Below, piece by piece: positions 38,549 through 47,895 of a stretch of DNA of 58,301 nucleotides. Under the pieces are notes generated by a model, which saw nothing but the letters and a program-made list of their open reading frames with translations, did not search any database and was not told the origin of the DNA. Where the stretch lies: NCBI RefSeq assembly GCF_015159745.1, contig NZ_JADDOJ010000017.1, positions 1-58,301 of the forward strand, given 5' to 3'. The translations under genes were made by a program, and so were the position numbers. Every line of letters begins with the position of its first letter. Positions within the stretch are counted from its first letter, which is position 1. The DNA comes from Ramlibacter aquaticus (GTDB taxonomy: Bacteria; Pseudomonadota; Gammaproteobacteria; Burkholderiales; Burkholderiaceae_C).

Positions 38549-39388
38549 CTAGAGCTTTTCCGTTTCGCCCTGGCGCGGCTGCCAGGTCATGAGCCGGGCC
38601 TCGATGCGACCGACCAGGCCGTCCAGCGCCAGCGCGAAGGCCGTGAGCACCACGATGCCGGCGAACACGGTGTTGACGTCGAAGGTGCCCTCGGCCTGCA
38701 GGATGAGGTAGCCCACGCCGCGCGCCGAGCCCAGGTACTCACCCACCACCGCCCCCACGAAGGCCAGTCCCACGGAGGTGTGCAGGCTGGAGAACACCCA
38801 GCTCGTCGCGCTGGGCAGGTAGACCGTGCGCAGCAGCTGCCGGTGGTTGGCACCCAGCATGCGCGCGTTGGCGAGGATCACGGGGCTCACCTCGCGCACG
38901 CCCTGGTACACGTTGAAGAAGACGATGAAGAACACCAGCGTCACCGCCAGGGCGACCTTGCTCCAGATGCCCAGGCCGAACCAGAGGGCGAAGATGGGCG
39001 CGAGGATCACGCGTGGCATGGAGTTCGCGGCCTTGATGTAGGGGTCCAGGATGGCGCTGGCCGTGGGCGCGAGCGCCAGCCACAGGCCCAGGCCCAGGCC
39101 CAGCAGCGTGCCGATGCCGAAGGCCAGCACGGTCTCCAGCAGGGTCACGCCCAGGTGGATGTAGATGTCGGCGTTGCCCGGCAGGCCGTCGGGGAAGAGC
39201 GCGTTCGGCGGCAGGCTCCAGGGCAGGAACCACGACCACACCCGGCCAGCCACCTGCACCGGCTCGCCGATGAAGAACGCGGTCTGTTCGTTGCGCGAGG
39301 CCAGCTGCCAGCCGGCCAGGAGCAGCACCAGCACCACCAGCTGCCAGGCCCGCAGGTTGCGCTCACCGGGCCGCAGGGCACGCCACAT
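38549..39388 (-). CDS. ABC transporter permease (SsuC/TauC-like)
   Basis: The protein has 279 residues and six transmembrane helices. The EAA loop is ANARMLGANHRQLLRTVYLPSA, which contacts the ATPase. The start at 39388 is 2 bases after the ATPase stop. It belongs to the nitrate/sulfonate/taurine-type importer family. Third gene of the binding protein-ATPase-permease operon. Confidence 0.9.
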   Translation of the reverse strand: MWRALRPGERNLRAWQLVVLVLLLAGWQLASRNEQTAFFIGEPVQVAGRVWSWFLPWSLPPNALFPDGLPGNADIYIHLGVTLLETVLAFGIGTLLGLGLGLWLALAPTASAILDPYIKAANSMPRVILAPIFALWFGLGIWSKVALAVTLVFFIVFFNVYQGVREVSPVILANARMLGANHRQLLRTVYLPSATSWVFSSLHTSVGLAFVGAVVGEYLGSARGVGYLILQAEGTFDVNTVFAGIVVLTAFALALDGLVGRIEARLMTWQPRQGETEKL

Positions 39389-39390
39389 GC

Positions 39391-40206
39391 TCAGGCCGCC
39401 TTCTTCAGTTGCTGGGCATAGCCCTTGAGCACCTCTTCGCGCAGCACGCCCCAGATCTGCGAATGCAGCTCGACGAAGCGGGGTTGGCCGCGGACCTCGG
39501 CCACGTCGCGCGGCCGCGGCAGGTCGATGCTGAATTCGCCGATCGGGTGCGTCGCAGGCCCGGCGGACAGCACGACCACCCGGTCGCTCATCGCGATGGC
39601 CTCGTCCAGGTCGTGGGTGATGAACAGCACGGCCTTGCGCTTGGCGGCCCACAGGTCCAGCACCTCGTTCTCCATCAGCTGCCGGGTCTGGATGTCCAGC
39701 GCCGAGAAGGGCTCGTCCATGAGGATGATGTCCGGGTCCAGCGCCAGCACCTGTGCCAGGGCCGCGCGCTTGCGCATCCCACCGGACATCTGGTGCGGGT
39801 AACGGTCACCGAAGTCGGCCAGCCCGACGCGCGCCAGCCAGGCCTGGGCCTGCTCACGCGCCTGGGCCTGCGGCACGCCTCGGTACTGCAGGCCGACCAT
39901 CACGTTGTCCAGGGCGCTGCGCCAGGGCATGAGCGCCTCGGCCTGGAACATGTAGCCGGCGCGCGCATTGATGCCGGCCAGCGGTTCGCCGAACACGCGC
40001 ACCTCCCCGGCCGAGGGCGCCAGCAGGCCCGCGCCAATGTTCAGCAGCGTGGACTTGCCGCAGCCGGTGGGCCCGACCACGGACACGAACTCACCGGGCG
40101 CGATGCGCAGCGTGGTGTCGGCCACCGCCGTGTACCGCCCACCGCCCTCGCGGGCGCGGAAGGTGACGGTGATGCCGTTGAGCTCGAGGGCGGCGGGCGC
40201 TTGCAA
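39391..40206 (-). CDS. ABC transporter ATP-binding protein (SsuB/TauB-like)
   Basis: The protein has 271 residues. Walker A is [12 protein letters not shown], signature QMSGGMRKRAALAQVLA, Walker B DIILMDEPFSALD, then the switch His in FITHDLDEAI. It appears to start at TTG (40206), 13 bases after the binding-protein stop; no ATG or GTG precedes the conserved N-terminus. It energises import together with the adjacent permease. Confidence 0.92.
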   Translation of the reverse strand: MQAPAALELNGITVTFRAREGGGRYTAVADTTLRIAPGEFVSVVGPTGCGKSTLLNIGAGLLAPSAGEVRVFGEPLAGINARAGYMFQAEALMPWRSALDNVMVGLQYRGVPQAQAREQAQAWLARVGLADFGDRYPHQMSGGMRKRAALAQVLALDPDIILMDEPFSALDIQTRQLMENEVLDLWAAKRKAVLFITHDLDEAIAMSDRVVVLSAGPATHPIGEFSIDLPRPRDVAEVRGQPRFVELHSQIWGVLREEVLKGYAQQLKKAA

Positions 40207-40219
40207 GGGACGCGGGCGA

Positions 40220-41266
40220 TCAGGCCTTGAACTTTTCCTTCGCCCGGCGCGCGAACTCGTTGGTGTAGGTGCGCGAGAGGTCGATCTTGTCCGGCTTCAC
40301 GCTGGGCTCGAAGCTGGCCAGGGCCTTGAGCGCCGTGCGCGGGCCTTCCTCGGGCATGAGGCCGTCGATCGCGATCGCCTCGCGCACCTTGTTGAAGGAG
40401 GCCAGGTAGAGCCCGCGGTCGCCCAGCAGGTAGTTCTCGGGCACGGTCTTGATGATGTCCGAGGGGCCGGCGGTCTGCAGCCACTTCAGGCCGTGGACAA
40501 TGGCGTTGGCCAAGGCCTGGCAGGTGTTGGGGTTGTTCTTGACGAAGTCGGCGTGGGTGTAGAGGCAGGCCGCCGGCATGGGGCCGCCGAAGACCTCCTG
40601 CGTGCCCTTGAGCGTGCGGGTGTCGCTGATGATCTTCACGTCACCCTTCTGCTCCAGCATGGTCATCACCGGGTCGGTGTTGCAGATCGCGTCGATCTGG
40701 CCCGAGCGCAGCGCCGACAGCGCGCCCGCGCCCGTGCCCACGCCGACGAAGCTCACGTCGCTGGCCTTGAGGCCGCCGCGCGAGAGCACGAGGTTGGCCA
40801 CCATGTTGGTCGAAGAGCCCGGCGCCGAGACGCCGATCTTCTTGCCCTTGAGGTCCTTGAGCGTCCTGTAGCTGCCCATGGTCTTGGTGGACACGCCCAT
40901 CGCGATCTGCGGCGCCCGGCCCTCGAGGACGAACGCCTCGATGAACTGGTTCTTGGCCTGCATGTTGATGGTGTGCTCGAAGGCACCGCTCACCACGTCG
41001 GCCGAGCCCCCCACCAGGGCCTGCAGCGCGCGCGAGCCGCCGGCGAGGTCGGAGATCTCGACGTCCAGGCCCTCGGCCTTGAAATAGCCGAGCTGCTCGG
41101 AGATGGTCAGGGGCAGGTAGTAGAAGGCGGCCTTGCCGCCCACGGCGAGCGCGATGCGCGGCTTTTCGATCCTGCCCTGTGCGCGAAGCGAAGGCGCAGC
41201 CAGCGAAGCCGCTGCGAGGGCTGCCGCGGTACTGAAGCAGCGGCGGGACATGCGGAGATTGCGCAT
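40220..41266 (-). CDS. ABC transporter substrate-binding protein (NMT1/THI5-like, TAT-type signal)
   Basis: The protein has 348 residues. The start at 41266 follows GAGAGG. The signal sequence has a twin-arginine motif (MSRRCFSTAAALAAASL), suggesting folded export. The binding fold is of the SsuA/NMT1 type (KAAFYYLPLTISEQLGYFKAEGLDVEISDLAGG, GKKIGVSAPGSSTNMVANLVL). Sulfonates, taurine, nitrate, pyrimidine precursors or aromatic acids are all known ligands for relatives. No metabolic gene next to it narrows this down. Confidence 0.88.
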   Translation of the reverse strand: MRNLRMSRRCFSTAAALAAASLAAPSLRAQGRIEKPRIALAVGGKAAFYYLPLTISEQLGYFKAEGLDVEISDLAGGSRALQALVGGSADVVSGAFEHTINMQAKNQFIEAFVLEGRAPQIAMGVSTKTMGSYRTLKDLKGKKIGVSAPGSSTNMVANLVLSRGGLKASDVSFVGVGTGAGALSALRSGQIDAICNTDPVMTMLEQKGDVKIISDTRTLKGTQEVFGGPMPAACLYTHADFVKNNPNTCQALANAIVHGLKWLQTAGPSDIIKTVPENYLLGDRGLYLASFNKVREAIAIDGLMPEEGPRTALKALASFEPSVKPDKIDLSRTYTNEFARRAKEKFKA

Positions 41267-41372
41267 GGGAAAACCTCTCTTTTCTTTATCTCCGCAAGCG
41301 TAGGGATCCCCATGTTGCACCGCATCGGGACGATCCCGTGCGGGTTTCCACGTAACCTTCGGAAGAAAGGTT

Positions 41373-41789
41373 TCAGCGGTAACCGAAGAAGAGGATCCCG
41401 GCGTTCACGGCGAAGGCCGTGATCCACACCAGGGTGCGCGCGCTGGCGAGGTCGGCCACGTACATCGCGATGTAGATGATGCGCAGCGTGATGAACACCA
41501 CCGCAAGGATGTCGATGATGGACTGGGTCGCGCCCATCTGCTGGGCCGCGAGCACCGCGGCGATGAAGAACGGCAGCGCTTCGAAGCTGTTGGCCTGCGC
41601 CGAGTTCGCGCGGGCGCGCCAGTCGGCCTGGCGGGCGAGCCAGCCCCTCGGGTCGGCGTTGTCATAGCCGCCTTCGCGCCGCGGCCTGCCGAACATGCCC
41701 GACTTGGCGATGCCGGCGCACACGATGGGCAGCACGCAGGCGATGAAGATGCACCAGTTCGCAATGGTGAAGTGCGCCGTGTTCGGCAT
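41373..41789 (-). CDS. MAPEG family membrane protein
   Basis: The protein has 138 residues with four transmembrane helices. The MAPEG pattern is seen in RANSAQANSFEALPFFIAAVLAAQ and RIIYIAMYVADLASARTLVW. Eukaryotic members are glutathione transferases or eicosanoid enzymes. The bacterial ones have no settled function. It stands alone between the ABC operon and recR. Confidence 0.88.
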   Translation of the reverse strand: MPNTAHFTIANWCIFIACVLPIVCAGIAKSGMFGRPRREGGYDNADPRGWLARQADWRARANSAQANSFEALPFFIAAVLAAQQMGATQSIIDILAVVFITLRIIYIAMYVADLASARTLVWITAFAVNAGILFFGYR

Positions 41790-41819
41790 GGGGGCCCTCC
41801 TCGTTGTGGGTGTGATCGT

Positions 41820-42410
41820 TCAGCGCCGGTCGACCAGCGCGTGCGCGATCGTACCCAGATCGACGTATTCGAGCTCGCTGCCCGCGGGAACCCCGCGCGC
41901 GAGCCGCGTGACCTTCAGGCCACGCGCCCTCAGGGCCTCGCCGATCACGTGGGCGGTGGCCTCGCCCTCCGCCGTGAAGTTGGTCGCCAGGATCACCTCC
42001 TGCACCTGGCCGTCGGTGGCGCGCTCGAACAAGGTGGCCAGCCCGATGTCGCGCGGGCCAATGCCGTCCAGCGGGCTCAGCTTGCCCATGAGCACGAAGT
42101 ACAGGCCCTTGTAGGCCCCCGTGCGCTCCACCGCCGCCTGGTCGGCCGGCGTCTCCACCACGCACAGGCGGGTGGCGTCGCGCCGCGGGTCCAGGCAGGT
42201 GGCGCAGACCTCGCCTTCGGTGAAGGTGTGGCAGCGCGCACAGTGCCGGATGCGCGTGGCCGCCTGCTCCAGCGCCTGCGCCAGCAGCTGGGCGCCCGGA
42301 CGGTCGTGCTGCAGCAGGTGGTAGGCCATGCGCGAGGCGGATTTCACCCCCACGCCCGGCAGGCGCCGCAGCCCCTCGACGAGGGCCTCCAGCGCGTTGT
42401 CATGCGCCAT
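41820..42410 (-). CDS. recR: recombination mediator protein RecR
   Basis: The protein has 196 residues. It acts with RecF and RecO to load RecA at gaps. It has an N-terminal helix-hairpin-helix ([20 protein letters not shown]), a zinc finger ([16 protein letters not shown]), a Toprim domain ([21 protein letters not shown]) and a C-terminal Walker-B-like segment. The start shares one base with the ybaB stop (TGATG), giving tight coupling in dnaX-ybaB-recR. Confidence 0.96.
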   Translation of the reverse strand: MAHDNALEALVEGLRRLPGVGVKSASRMAYHLLQHDRPGAQLLAQALEQAATRIRHCARCHTFTEGEVCATCLDPRRDATRLCVVETPADQAAVERTGAYKGLYFVLMGKLSPLDGIGPRDIGLATLFERATDGQVQEVILATNFTAEGEATAHVIGEALRARGLKVTRLARGVPAGSELEYVDLGTIAHALVDRR

Positions 42411-42742
42411 CAGAAGGGAAACTTCATCCCGCCGGGCAGGCCGGGCATGCCGGCCGTGATCTTGCCCAGCTTCTCCTGCGAGGTCTCCTCGGCCTTGCGC
42501 ACGGCGGCGTTGAAGGCTGCGGCGACCAGGTCCTCGAGCATGTCCTTGTCGTCGGCCAGCAGGCTGGGATCGATCGCGACGCGCTTGACGTCGTGCTTGC
42601 AGGTCATGGTGACCTTCACCAGGCCGGCGCCGGATTCGCCGGTCACCTCGATGGTCCCCAGCTCGTCCTGGGCCTTCTTGAGGTTGTCCTGCATGGCCTG
42701 CGCCTGCTTCATGAGGCCGGCGAGTTGTCCCTTGTTGAACAT
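42410..42742 (-). CDS. ybaB: YbaB/EbfC family nucleoid-associated protein
   Basis: The protein has 110 residues. It is a small dimeric DNA-binding protein. The helical start [27 protein letters not shown] and the core [18 protein letters not shown] are typical. It is always found between dnaX and recR in this order. It lies 12 bases after dnaX. Confidence 0.95.
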   Translation of the reverse strand: MFNKGQLAGLMKQAQAMQDNLKKAQDELGTIEVTGESGAGLVKVTMTCKHDVKRVAIDPSLLADDKDMLEDLVAAAFNAAVRKAEETSQEKLGKITAGMPGLPGGMKFPF

Positions 42743-42754
42743 GTCTTGGAATCC

Positions 42755-44818
42755 TTAGGTCGGTTTGATGCTGCCAGGCACGATTTTCGCGCCAAAGTCG
42801 CGCATCATGTCCTGCACGAACGGGTCCTGCAGGATGATCTGTTCGGCCGCGCGCTGCCGGGCCTCGGCCGCGGCCGCGTTGCGGCGGGCCGGGCTGTCCG
42901 TCACGACCCCGACCTCGACGGCCAGCGTGACCGCATGGCCGGCCGCATTCAGGGCCGTGCGCAAACGCTCGCGGCTGGCGGGCTGGTTCAGCGATTCGCG
43001 CTCCACCCGCAGCACCCAGTGGCCCTCGTCGCGCCCGACCAGCTGCGATTGCAGCGCCAGCTCACGCACCAGGGCCGTGATGCTTTCCTGCTGCACCATG
43101 GCCATCACCGTCGCATGCCAGAAGTCGCCTTCCTCGGTGGGCTGCAGGGGCGCGGGTGCGGCCACCTCGCGTCGCGGCTCGGGTTGCACCCGCACCGGCA
43201 CGCCCAGCACCTCGCCGTTCGCAGCCGGCACGGGCTGGCCCGGCGCGGGCCCGGCGCCGCGCGCTTCGCGCACCGGCAGCACCTGGCCGGGCGGCGCGCT
43301 GGCCGCCGGCACCGCGCGGACCGCGGCAGGCGCAGGCTGGGACCCGGCGGGGCGTACCAGGGTCGCAGCCGCCCAGTCGGCCGCGAGGTCCGCGGGCTCG
43401 GCGGGTACGGCGTCGACGTCTTCCCAGGGGGGCAGGTTGTCGGGTGACCCGGCGGGCTGCGGCCGGCGGGCGGCCGGCGACGGGACGGGCGCCGCGGGCG
43501 GCATGACACCAGCCGCTGCGGCCGCTGCAGGGGGTGTGGATTGCGCAGGCAGGGCCTGCGCCTCGGGGACGCCGGCCTGCGGGGGGACGGCGGCCGCCAC
43601 GGCCGGGCCCGTCTCGCGCGCAGGCTCAGGCTCGGGCCTGGTTGGCGGCGGCGGCGCGGCCGCAGTTCGGGCGGCGGCAACCGGCCCGCCGGCGTCAATC
43701 AGAGTTTTTTTTTCCGCCGCCGGCGACCGGAAGGCCAGCAGGCGCAGCAGAACCATCACCAGGGCGGCGTATTCATCCGTCGCCAGGCCCAGCTCGGCGC
43801 GGCCATGCAGCACGAGCGAGTAGAGCAGTTGGGTCTCGTCGGCCGGCAGCCCCTGGGCCAGGCGGGCCATCACGGCGGCGTCCGGGTCGTCGTCGGCCCG
43901 CGCGTTGGGCACCGCCTGCAGCACCGCCATGCGCTGCAGCACGGCCGCCATCTCTTCCAGGGTGGACCCCGCGCTCAGCCCATGGGTGCGCAGCGCATCC
44001 ACCAGCTCGACCACCGCGGCGCCATCGCCCCGCGCGAGCGCATCGATGAGGCGGAAGACATGGGATCGGTCCACGCTGCCCAGCATCTGCCGCACCGCGG
44101 CCTCCAGCACCGTGCCGCCGCCGAAGGCAATGGCCTGGTCGGTGAGCGACAGCGCATCGCGCATGGAGCCGCGCGCGGCGCGGGAGAGCAGCCGCAGCGC
44201 CAGCGGCTCGCACGGCACGCCCTCGGCCTCCAGCACCTCGGACAGGTGCGCCTGCACCGTCTCGGGCGCCATGGGCCGCAGGTTGAACTGCAGGCAGCGC
44301 GACAGCACCGTGACGGGCACCTTCTGCGGGTCGGTGGTGGCCAGCACGAACTTCAGGTACTCGGGCGGCTCCTCCAGGGTCTTGAGCATGGCGTTGAACG
44401 CATGCCCCGTGAGCATGTGCACTTCGTCGATCATGAAGACCTTGAAGCGGCCCTGCACCGGCTTGTAGACCGCCTGCTCCAGCAGCGCCTGCACTTCGTC
44501 CACGCCGCGGTTCGAGGCGGCGTCGAGTTCCACGTAGTCGACGAAGCGGCCGGCGTCGATCTCGGTGCAGGCCTGGCAGATGCCGCAGGGCGTGGCCGTG
44601 ATGCCGCCCTGCCCGTCCGGGCCCTGGCAGTTCAACGACTTCGCCAGGATGCGCGACACGGTGGTCTTGCCCACGCCGCGCGTGCCGGTGAACAGGTAGG
44701 CGTGGTGCAGGCGCTGCTGTGTGAGCGCGTTGCCCAGCGCCTGCACCACGTGCTCCTGGCCCACCATTTCACTGAAATTGCGGGGCCGGTACTTGCGGGC
44801 GAGCACGAGGTACGACAT
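42755..44818 (-). CDS. dnaX: DNA polymerase III subunit tau (and gamma by slippage)
   Basis: The protein has 687 residues from the ATG at 44818 ([18 protein letters not shown]). It is the clamp-loader ATPase. Walker A is GTRGVGKTT, with a zinc module ([21 protein letters not shown]), the DEVHML box and the sensor segment [18 protein letters not shown]. Domain III ends near residue 365. A Pro/Ala-rich linker leads to the tau-specific C-terminal domains, which bind DnaB and polymerase alpha. A run of nine A at codons 369-372 allows a shortened gamma protein. Confidence 0.96.
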   Translation of the reverse strand: MSYLVLARKYRPRNFSEMVGQEHVVQALGNALTQQRLHHAYLFTGTRGVGKTTVSRILAKSLNCQGPDGQGGITATPCGICQACTEIDAGRFVDYVELDAASNRGVDEVQALLEQAVYKPVQGRFKVFMIDEVHMLTGHAFNAMLKTLEEPPEYLKFVLATTDPQKVPVTVLSRCLQFNLRPMAPETVQAHLSEVLEAEGVPCEPLALRLLSRAARGSMRDALSLTDQAIAFGGGTVLEAAVRQMLGSVDRSHVFRLIDALARGDGAAVVELVDALRTHGLSAGSTLEEMAAVLQRMAVLQAVPNARADDDPDAAVMARLAQGLPADETQLLYSLVLHGRAELGLATDEYAALVMVLLRLLAFRSPAAEKKTLIDAGGPVAAARTAAAPPPPTRPEPEPARETGPAVAAAVPPQAGVPEAQALPAQSTPPAAAAAAGVMPPAAPVPSPAARRPQPAGSPDNLPPWEDVDAVPAEPADLAADWAAATLVRPAGSQPAPAAVRAVPAASAPPGQVLPVREARGAGPAPGQPVPAANGEVLGVPVRVQPEPRREVAAPAPLQPTEEGDFWHATVMAMVQQESITALVRELALQSQLVGRDEGHWVLRVERESLNQPASRERLRTALNAAGHAVTLAVEVGVVTDSPARRNAAAAEARQRAAEQIILQDPFVQDMMRDFGAKIVPGSIKPT
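43695..43720 (-). promoter_or_regulatory. dnaX: A9 slippery site in dnaX giving a gamma subunit
   Basis: In the coding strand GCGG is followed by nine A (43713-43705) and CTCTGATTGA. The zero frame reads Glu-Lys-Lys-Thr-Leu. A -1 shift or an extra A gives Lys-Lys-Asn-Ser-Asp-stop at 43695, making a 374-residue protein. Loss of one A gives Lys-Lys-Leu-stop. Both alternative frames close within four codons, at the end of clamp-loader domain III. Gamma formation by ribosomal frameshifting is known in Escherichia coli, and by RNA polymerase slippage at A9 in Thermus. Confidence 0.75.
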
Positions 44819-44877
44819 CGCGGCGATTCTACGGGCTGCGATCATCACGGTCGCGCTGCGGCGCCCCGCACTGCGCC

Positions 44878-44883
44878 TACAAT
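44878..44883 (+). promoter_or_regulatory. -10 element of ffs
   Basis: TACAAT ends 7 bases before the first base of the SRP RNA, as expected for a stable RNA. A weak CTGCGG at 44856-44861 could serve as -35. Confidence 0.6.
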
Positions 44884-44890
44884 ACGTCCT

Positions 44891-44984
44891 GACGGGCCTC
44901 CCCGCATGGTGAAGCGGCCAACCGGGTCAGGTGGGGAACCAAGCAGCCCTAACTGTGGAGCCAGTGCCGGGGGTAAGGCTCGTC
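44891..44984 (+). ncRNA. ffs: signal recognition particle RNA (4.5S, ffs)
   Basis: The RNA is about 94 nt. The conserved Ffh-binding tetraloop domain is present as GGTCAGGTGGGGAACCAAGC followed by AGCCC. The ends pair over 9 bp (GACGGGCCT with AGGCTCGTC, one G-U). It lies divergent from dnaX, a common position for ffs. A -10 element lies 7 bases upstream. The exact 3' end is uncertain because no clear terminator follows. Confidence 0.92.
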
Positions 44985-45099
44985 AACCTCCCTTCTCCTT
45001 CCTCTTCTTCGAGCGCGCCCGGCGCCTGCTCGGCCGTGCGAACCGGTTGACCCGCCGCGGGCCACACCTCACACTCGGCCCTCTTTTTCTGGAGGTTCG

Positions 45100-45363
45100 A
45101 TGGAAGACGACGAAGTGCTGGCGACCGTCCAGGCACTCTTCAAGCTGTGCGGCTCCATCCTCGGCAAGGTGGAGGCGCTGCAGGTGACCCAGGACGCCCT
45201 GATCGCCACCGCCGTCGAGGCGTCGCCCCCCCTGCTCGACCCCCTGCAGGGGCAGCTGCGCAGCCTGGCCGCCGCACGCGACGGGGCCGTGCAGGACATC
45301 GCGCTCGACGCCTTCCGCAACCAGGTCGCCAACGTGCAGGCGAAGCTCTCCGCCCTGCGCTAG
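45100..45363 (+). CDS. hypothetical small protein
   Basis: The protein has 87 residues, and no family is recognised. GGAGG 6 nt before the ATG supports translation. The sequence is helical with heptad-like Leu/Ala spacing (LCGSILGKVEALQVTQDALIATAVEA, then LQGQLRSLAAARDGAVQDIAL), so it may form a coiled coil or small helical dimer. No signal peptide or membrane segment. It lies downstream of ffs and might be read from its promoter. Confidence 0.6.
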   Translation: MEDDEVLATVQALFKLCGSILGKVEALQVTQDALIATAVEASPPLLDPLQGQLRSLAAARDGAVQDIALDAFRNQVANVQAKLSALR

Positions 45364-45487
45364 GCCGTCCGCGCAGGCCGGCTGCGGCCTGCATGCACGC
45401 GCCTGCCCCTCCCACCCTGCAGGTCGCAGCCGTCCGACACGCGCCCGCGCGCGCGGGCGGCACAGTGGGTTCACCAGGAGGTGAACC

Positions 45488-45892
45488 ATGTTCGCGCGCC
45501 GCACGCGCCCCGCCGATCTCCCGCCGCAGGCCCTGGGCCTGCGCAGGGGCCCGGCCGGGCCGGCGGCCCGCACCCGGGCAGCGCTCGCTCTGGCCGCCTT
45601 CGCGTGGGCCTGCGGCCTTCCCGCCCACGCCGCCGAGGCCGTGCCGCGCGACACGCCCCCCGCAGGCGCCTGGCAGCGGGTCCAGCGGGGCCCCGCCAGC
45701 GCCATCGCGCTCATCCACGCCCGCGACGCCGTGCTGGCGAAGGCCGTGCAGGAGCGGCCGGCCCAGGCCCTGCCCCAGGCGGGCTTCGTCGCCGACCACG
45801 GCGGCATCGCCTGGCAACTCGAGGGCGGCGGCCGCATCACCGTGCGGCGCCAGCATGGCAAGCCCATGCTGTTCTTCCGCCGTGAGTTCTAG
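45488..45892 (+). CDS. hypothetical exported protein
   Basis: The protein has 134 residues, and no family is recognised. A near-perfect ribosome site (AGGAGGTGA) precedes the ATG. The N-terminus is long and Arg-rich, then hydrophobic (ALALAAFAWACGLPAHA), consistent with export and cleavage after AHA. The mature part is about 85 residues with a small beta-like C-terminus (GIAWQLEGGGRITVRRQHGKPMLFF). It stands alone between the small gene at 45100 and trxA. Confidence 0.6.
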   Translation: MFARRTRPADLPPQALGLRRGPAGPAARTRAALALAAFAWACGLPAHAAEAVPRDTPPAGAWQRVQRGPASAIALIHARDAVLAKAVQERPAQALPQAGFVADHGGIAWQLEGGGRITVRRQHGKPMLFFRREF

Positions 45893-46093
45893 AGCAGGAC
45901 CCAGGCCCGCCGGTGCCACCCTGCCGCGGCGCCAGGCGGCGCATCCCAGGGGCGCCAGCCATGGCCTTCGCTATCGCGGCGATAGCAGGCGGTGTCGCCG
46001 CGGGCACTGCCGCGGTGCCTGCTTTCTGTCAAAATGAACCCACAAAACACGGCTGCGCAGCGCGCGCGGCCACCTCCAGAGGAACCCCGCACC

Positions 46094-46426
46094 ATGGCCA
46101 GCGACCTGATCAAGCACATCTCCGACGCCAGCTTCGAAGCCGACGTCATGCAGTCCGAGCAACCCGTGCTCGTGGACTACTGGGCTGAATGGTGCGGCCC
46201 GTGCAAGATGATCGCTCCCATCCTGGACGAAGTCGCCAGCTCCATGGACGGCAAGCTGCAGATCGCCAAGATGAACGTGGACGAGAACCGCGACATCCCG
46301 GCCAAGTTCGGCATCCGCGGCATCCCCACCCTGATGCTGTTCAAGGGCGGCGAGCTCAAGGGCACGCTGGTGGGCGCCAAGCCCAAGGCCGAGATCGTCG
46401 CCTTCGTCGAGCGCCAGCTGGCCTGA
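46094..46426 (+). CDS. trxA: thioredoxin 1
   Basis: The protein has 110 residues. It is a cytoplasmic dithiol reductant. The active site WCGPC has Cys34 and Cys37, and the cis-Pro segment is GIRGIPTLMLF. The start at 46094 is the ATG before ASDLIKHISD, with AGAGGA about 10 nt upstream. It is followed by a terminator and then rho; the trxA-rho order is common in proteobacteria. Confidence 0.97.
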   Translation: MASDLIKHISDASFEADVMQSEQPVLVDYWAEWCGPCKMIAPILDEVASSMDGKLQIAKMNVDENRDIPAKFGIRGIPTLMLFKGGELKGTLVGAKPKAEIVAFVERQLA

Positions 46427-46470
46427 GGCTTCGCACTGCGGCCGCGCTTGCAGGCGCGGCCTGGCATCCC

Positions 46471-46494
46471 GCCGGGCCACCGCCCGGCATTTTT
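46471..46494 (+). terminator. terminator after trxA
   Basis: A 7-bp stem (GCCGGGC / GCCCGGC) with a 4-nt loop is followed by ATTTTT. A second stem (GGCCGCGC / GCGCGGCC) lies just upstream at about 46440-46461. Confidence 0.85.
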
Positions 46495-46498
46495 CCTG

Positions 46499-46626
46499 CA
46501 TAATCCCGATCAGTTTCAACCGGCGGCAACGCCTCCGGTCTGAACCCCGGTTCGAGAGGCCCCCTCGCCTCGGCATCGAACCTCCCCCAGGAACGACAAG
46601 AACAAAGCTCCGCAAGGAGTCCCTCC
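46499..46626 (+). promoter_or_regulatory. rho promoter region and structured leader
   Basis: A CATAAT -10-like hexamer (46499-46504) starts a leader of about 115 nt. It can fold as ACCGG/CCGGT with inner GGC-AAC-GCC (46519-46539), and as a long hairpin using GTTCGA/TCGAAC and GAGGC/GCCTC. The stretch before the start is pyrimidine and C-rich. rho is autoregulated in other bacteria through Rho-dependent termination in its leader, and this region could do the same. Confidence 0.45.
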
Positions 46627-47892
46627 ATGCACCTGAACGAACTCAAGGCACTGCACGTCTCCGAAGTGCTCAAGCAAGCCGAGGAACTGGAGATCGAGAA
46701 CACCGGCCGCATGCGCAAGCAGGAGCTGATGTTCGCCATCATCAAGAAGCGCGCGCGCGCCGGTGAACAGGTGTTCGCCGACGGGGTGCTGGAGATCCTG
46801 CCGGACGGCTTCGGCTTCCTGCGCAGCCCGGACACCAGCTACACCGCGAGCACCGACGACATCTACATCTCGCCCAGCCAGGTGCGTCGCTTCAACCTGC
46901 ACACCGGCGACATGATCGAAGGCGAGGTGCGCACGCCCAAGGACGGCGAGCGCTACTTCGCGCTGACCAAGCTGGACAAGGTCAACGACGGCCCGCCCGA
47001 GCAGAACAAGCACAAGGTCATGTTCGAGAACCTGACCCCGCTGTTCCCAAAGGAGCCCATGAAGCTCGAGCGGGACGCGTTCAAGGGTGAAGAGAACATC
47101 ACCGGCCGCATCATCGACATCATCGCGCCCATCGGCAAGGGCCAGCGCGCGCTGCTGGTCGCGCCGCCCAAGAGCGGCAAGACGGTGATGATGCAGCACA
47201 TCGCGCACGCGATTTCGGCCAACTACCCCGACAGCCACATGATGGTGCTGCTGGTGGACGAGCGGCCCGAGGAAGTGACCGAGATGCAGCGCTCGGTGAA
47301 GGCCGAAGTCATCGCCTCCACCTTCGACGAGCCGGCCGCCCGCCACGTGCACGTGGCCGAGATGGTGATCGAGCGTGCCAAGCGCCTGGTCGAGCTCAAG
47401 AAGGACGTGGTCATCCTGCTGGACTCCATCACCCGCCTGGCCCGCGCCTACAACAACGTGGTGCCCTCCTCCGGCAAGGTGCTGACCGGCGGCGTGGACG
47501 CCAACGCCCTGCAGCGCCCCAAGCGCTTCCTGGGCGCGGCGCGCAACGTCGAGGAAGGCGGCTCGCTGACCATCATCGCCACCGCGCTGATCGACACCGG
47601 CTCGCGCATGGACGAAGTGATCTTCGAAGAGTTCAAGGGCACGGGCAACTGCGAGATCCACCTGGACCGCCGCCTGTACGAGAAGCGCGTCTTCCCGTCC
47701 ATCCAGCTCAACCGCTCGGGCACCCGCCGCGAAGAACTGCTGCTGGCCCCCGAGATCCTGCAGAAGACCCGCATTCTGCGCCAGTTCATGTACAACATGG
47801 ACGAGATCGAGGCGATGGAGATGGTGCTGAAGTCGATGAAGGCCACGAAGACCAACGTGGAGTTCTTCGACATGATGCGTCGGGGGGGGTAG
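46627..47892 (+). CDS. rho: transcription termination factor Rho
   Basis: The protein has 421 residues. It is a hexameric RNA helicase that ends transcription. The N-terminal RNA-binding fold ([34 protein letters not shown]) is followed by Walker A ([13 protein letters not shown]), the Q/R loops and Walker B ([16 protein letters not shown]). AAGGAG precedes the ATG. The last codons form a G-run (ending RRGG) that merges with the GC-rich repeat downstream, so the final Gly may come from that element. Confidence 0.97.
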   Translation: MHLNELKALHVSEVLKQAEELEIENTGRMRKQELMFAIIKKRARAGEQVFADGVLEILPDGFGFLRSPDTSYTASTDDIYISPSQVRRFNLHTGDMIEGEVRTPKDGERYFALTKLDKVNDGPPEQNKHKVMFENLTPLFPKEPMKLERDAFKGEENITGRIIDIIAPIGKGQRALLVAPPKSGKTVMMQHIAHAISANYPDSHMMVLLVDERPEEVTEMQRSVKAEVIASTFDEPAARHVHVAEMVIERAKRLVELKKDVVILLDSITRLARAYNNVVPSSGKVLTGGVDANALQRPKRFLGAARNVEEGGSLTIIATALIDTGSRMDEVIFEEFKGTGNCEIHLDRRLYEKRVFPSIQLNRSGTRREELLLAPEILQKTRILRQFMYNMDEIEAMEMVLKSMKATKTNVEFFDMMRRGG

Positions 47893-47895
47893 GAC

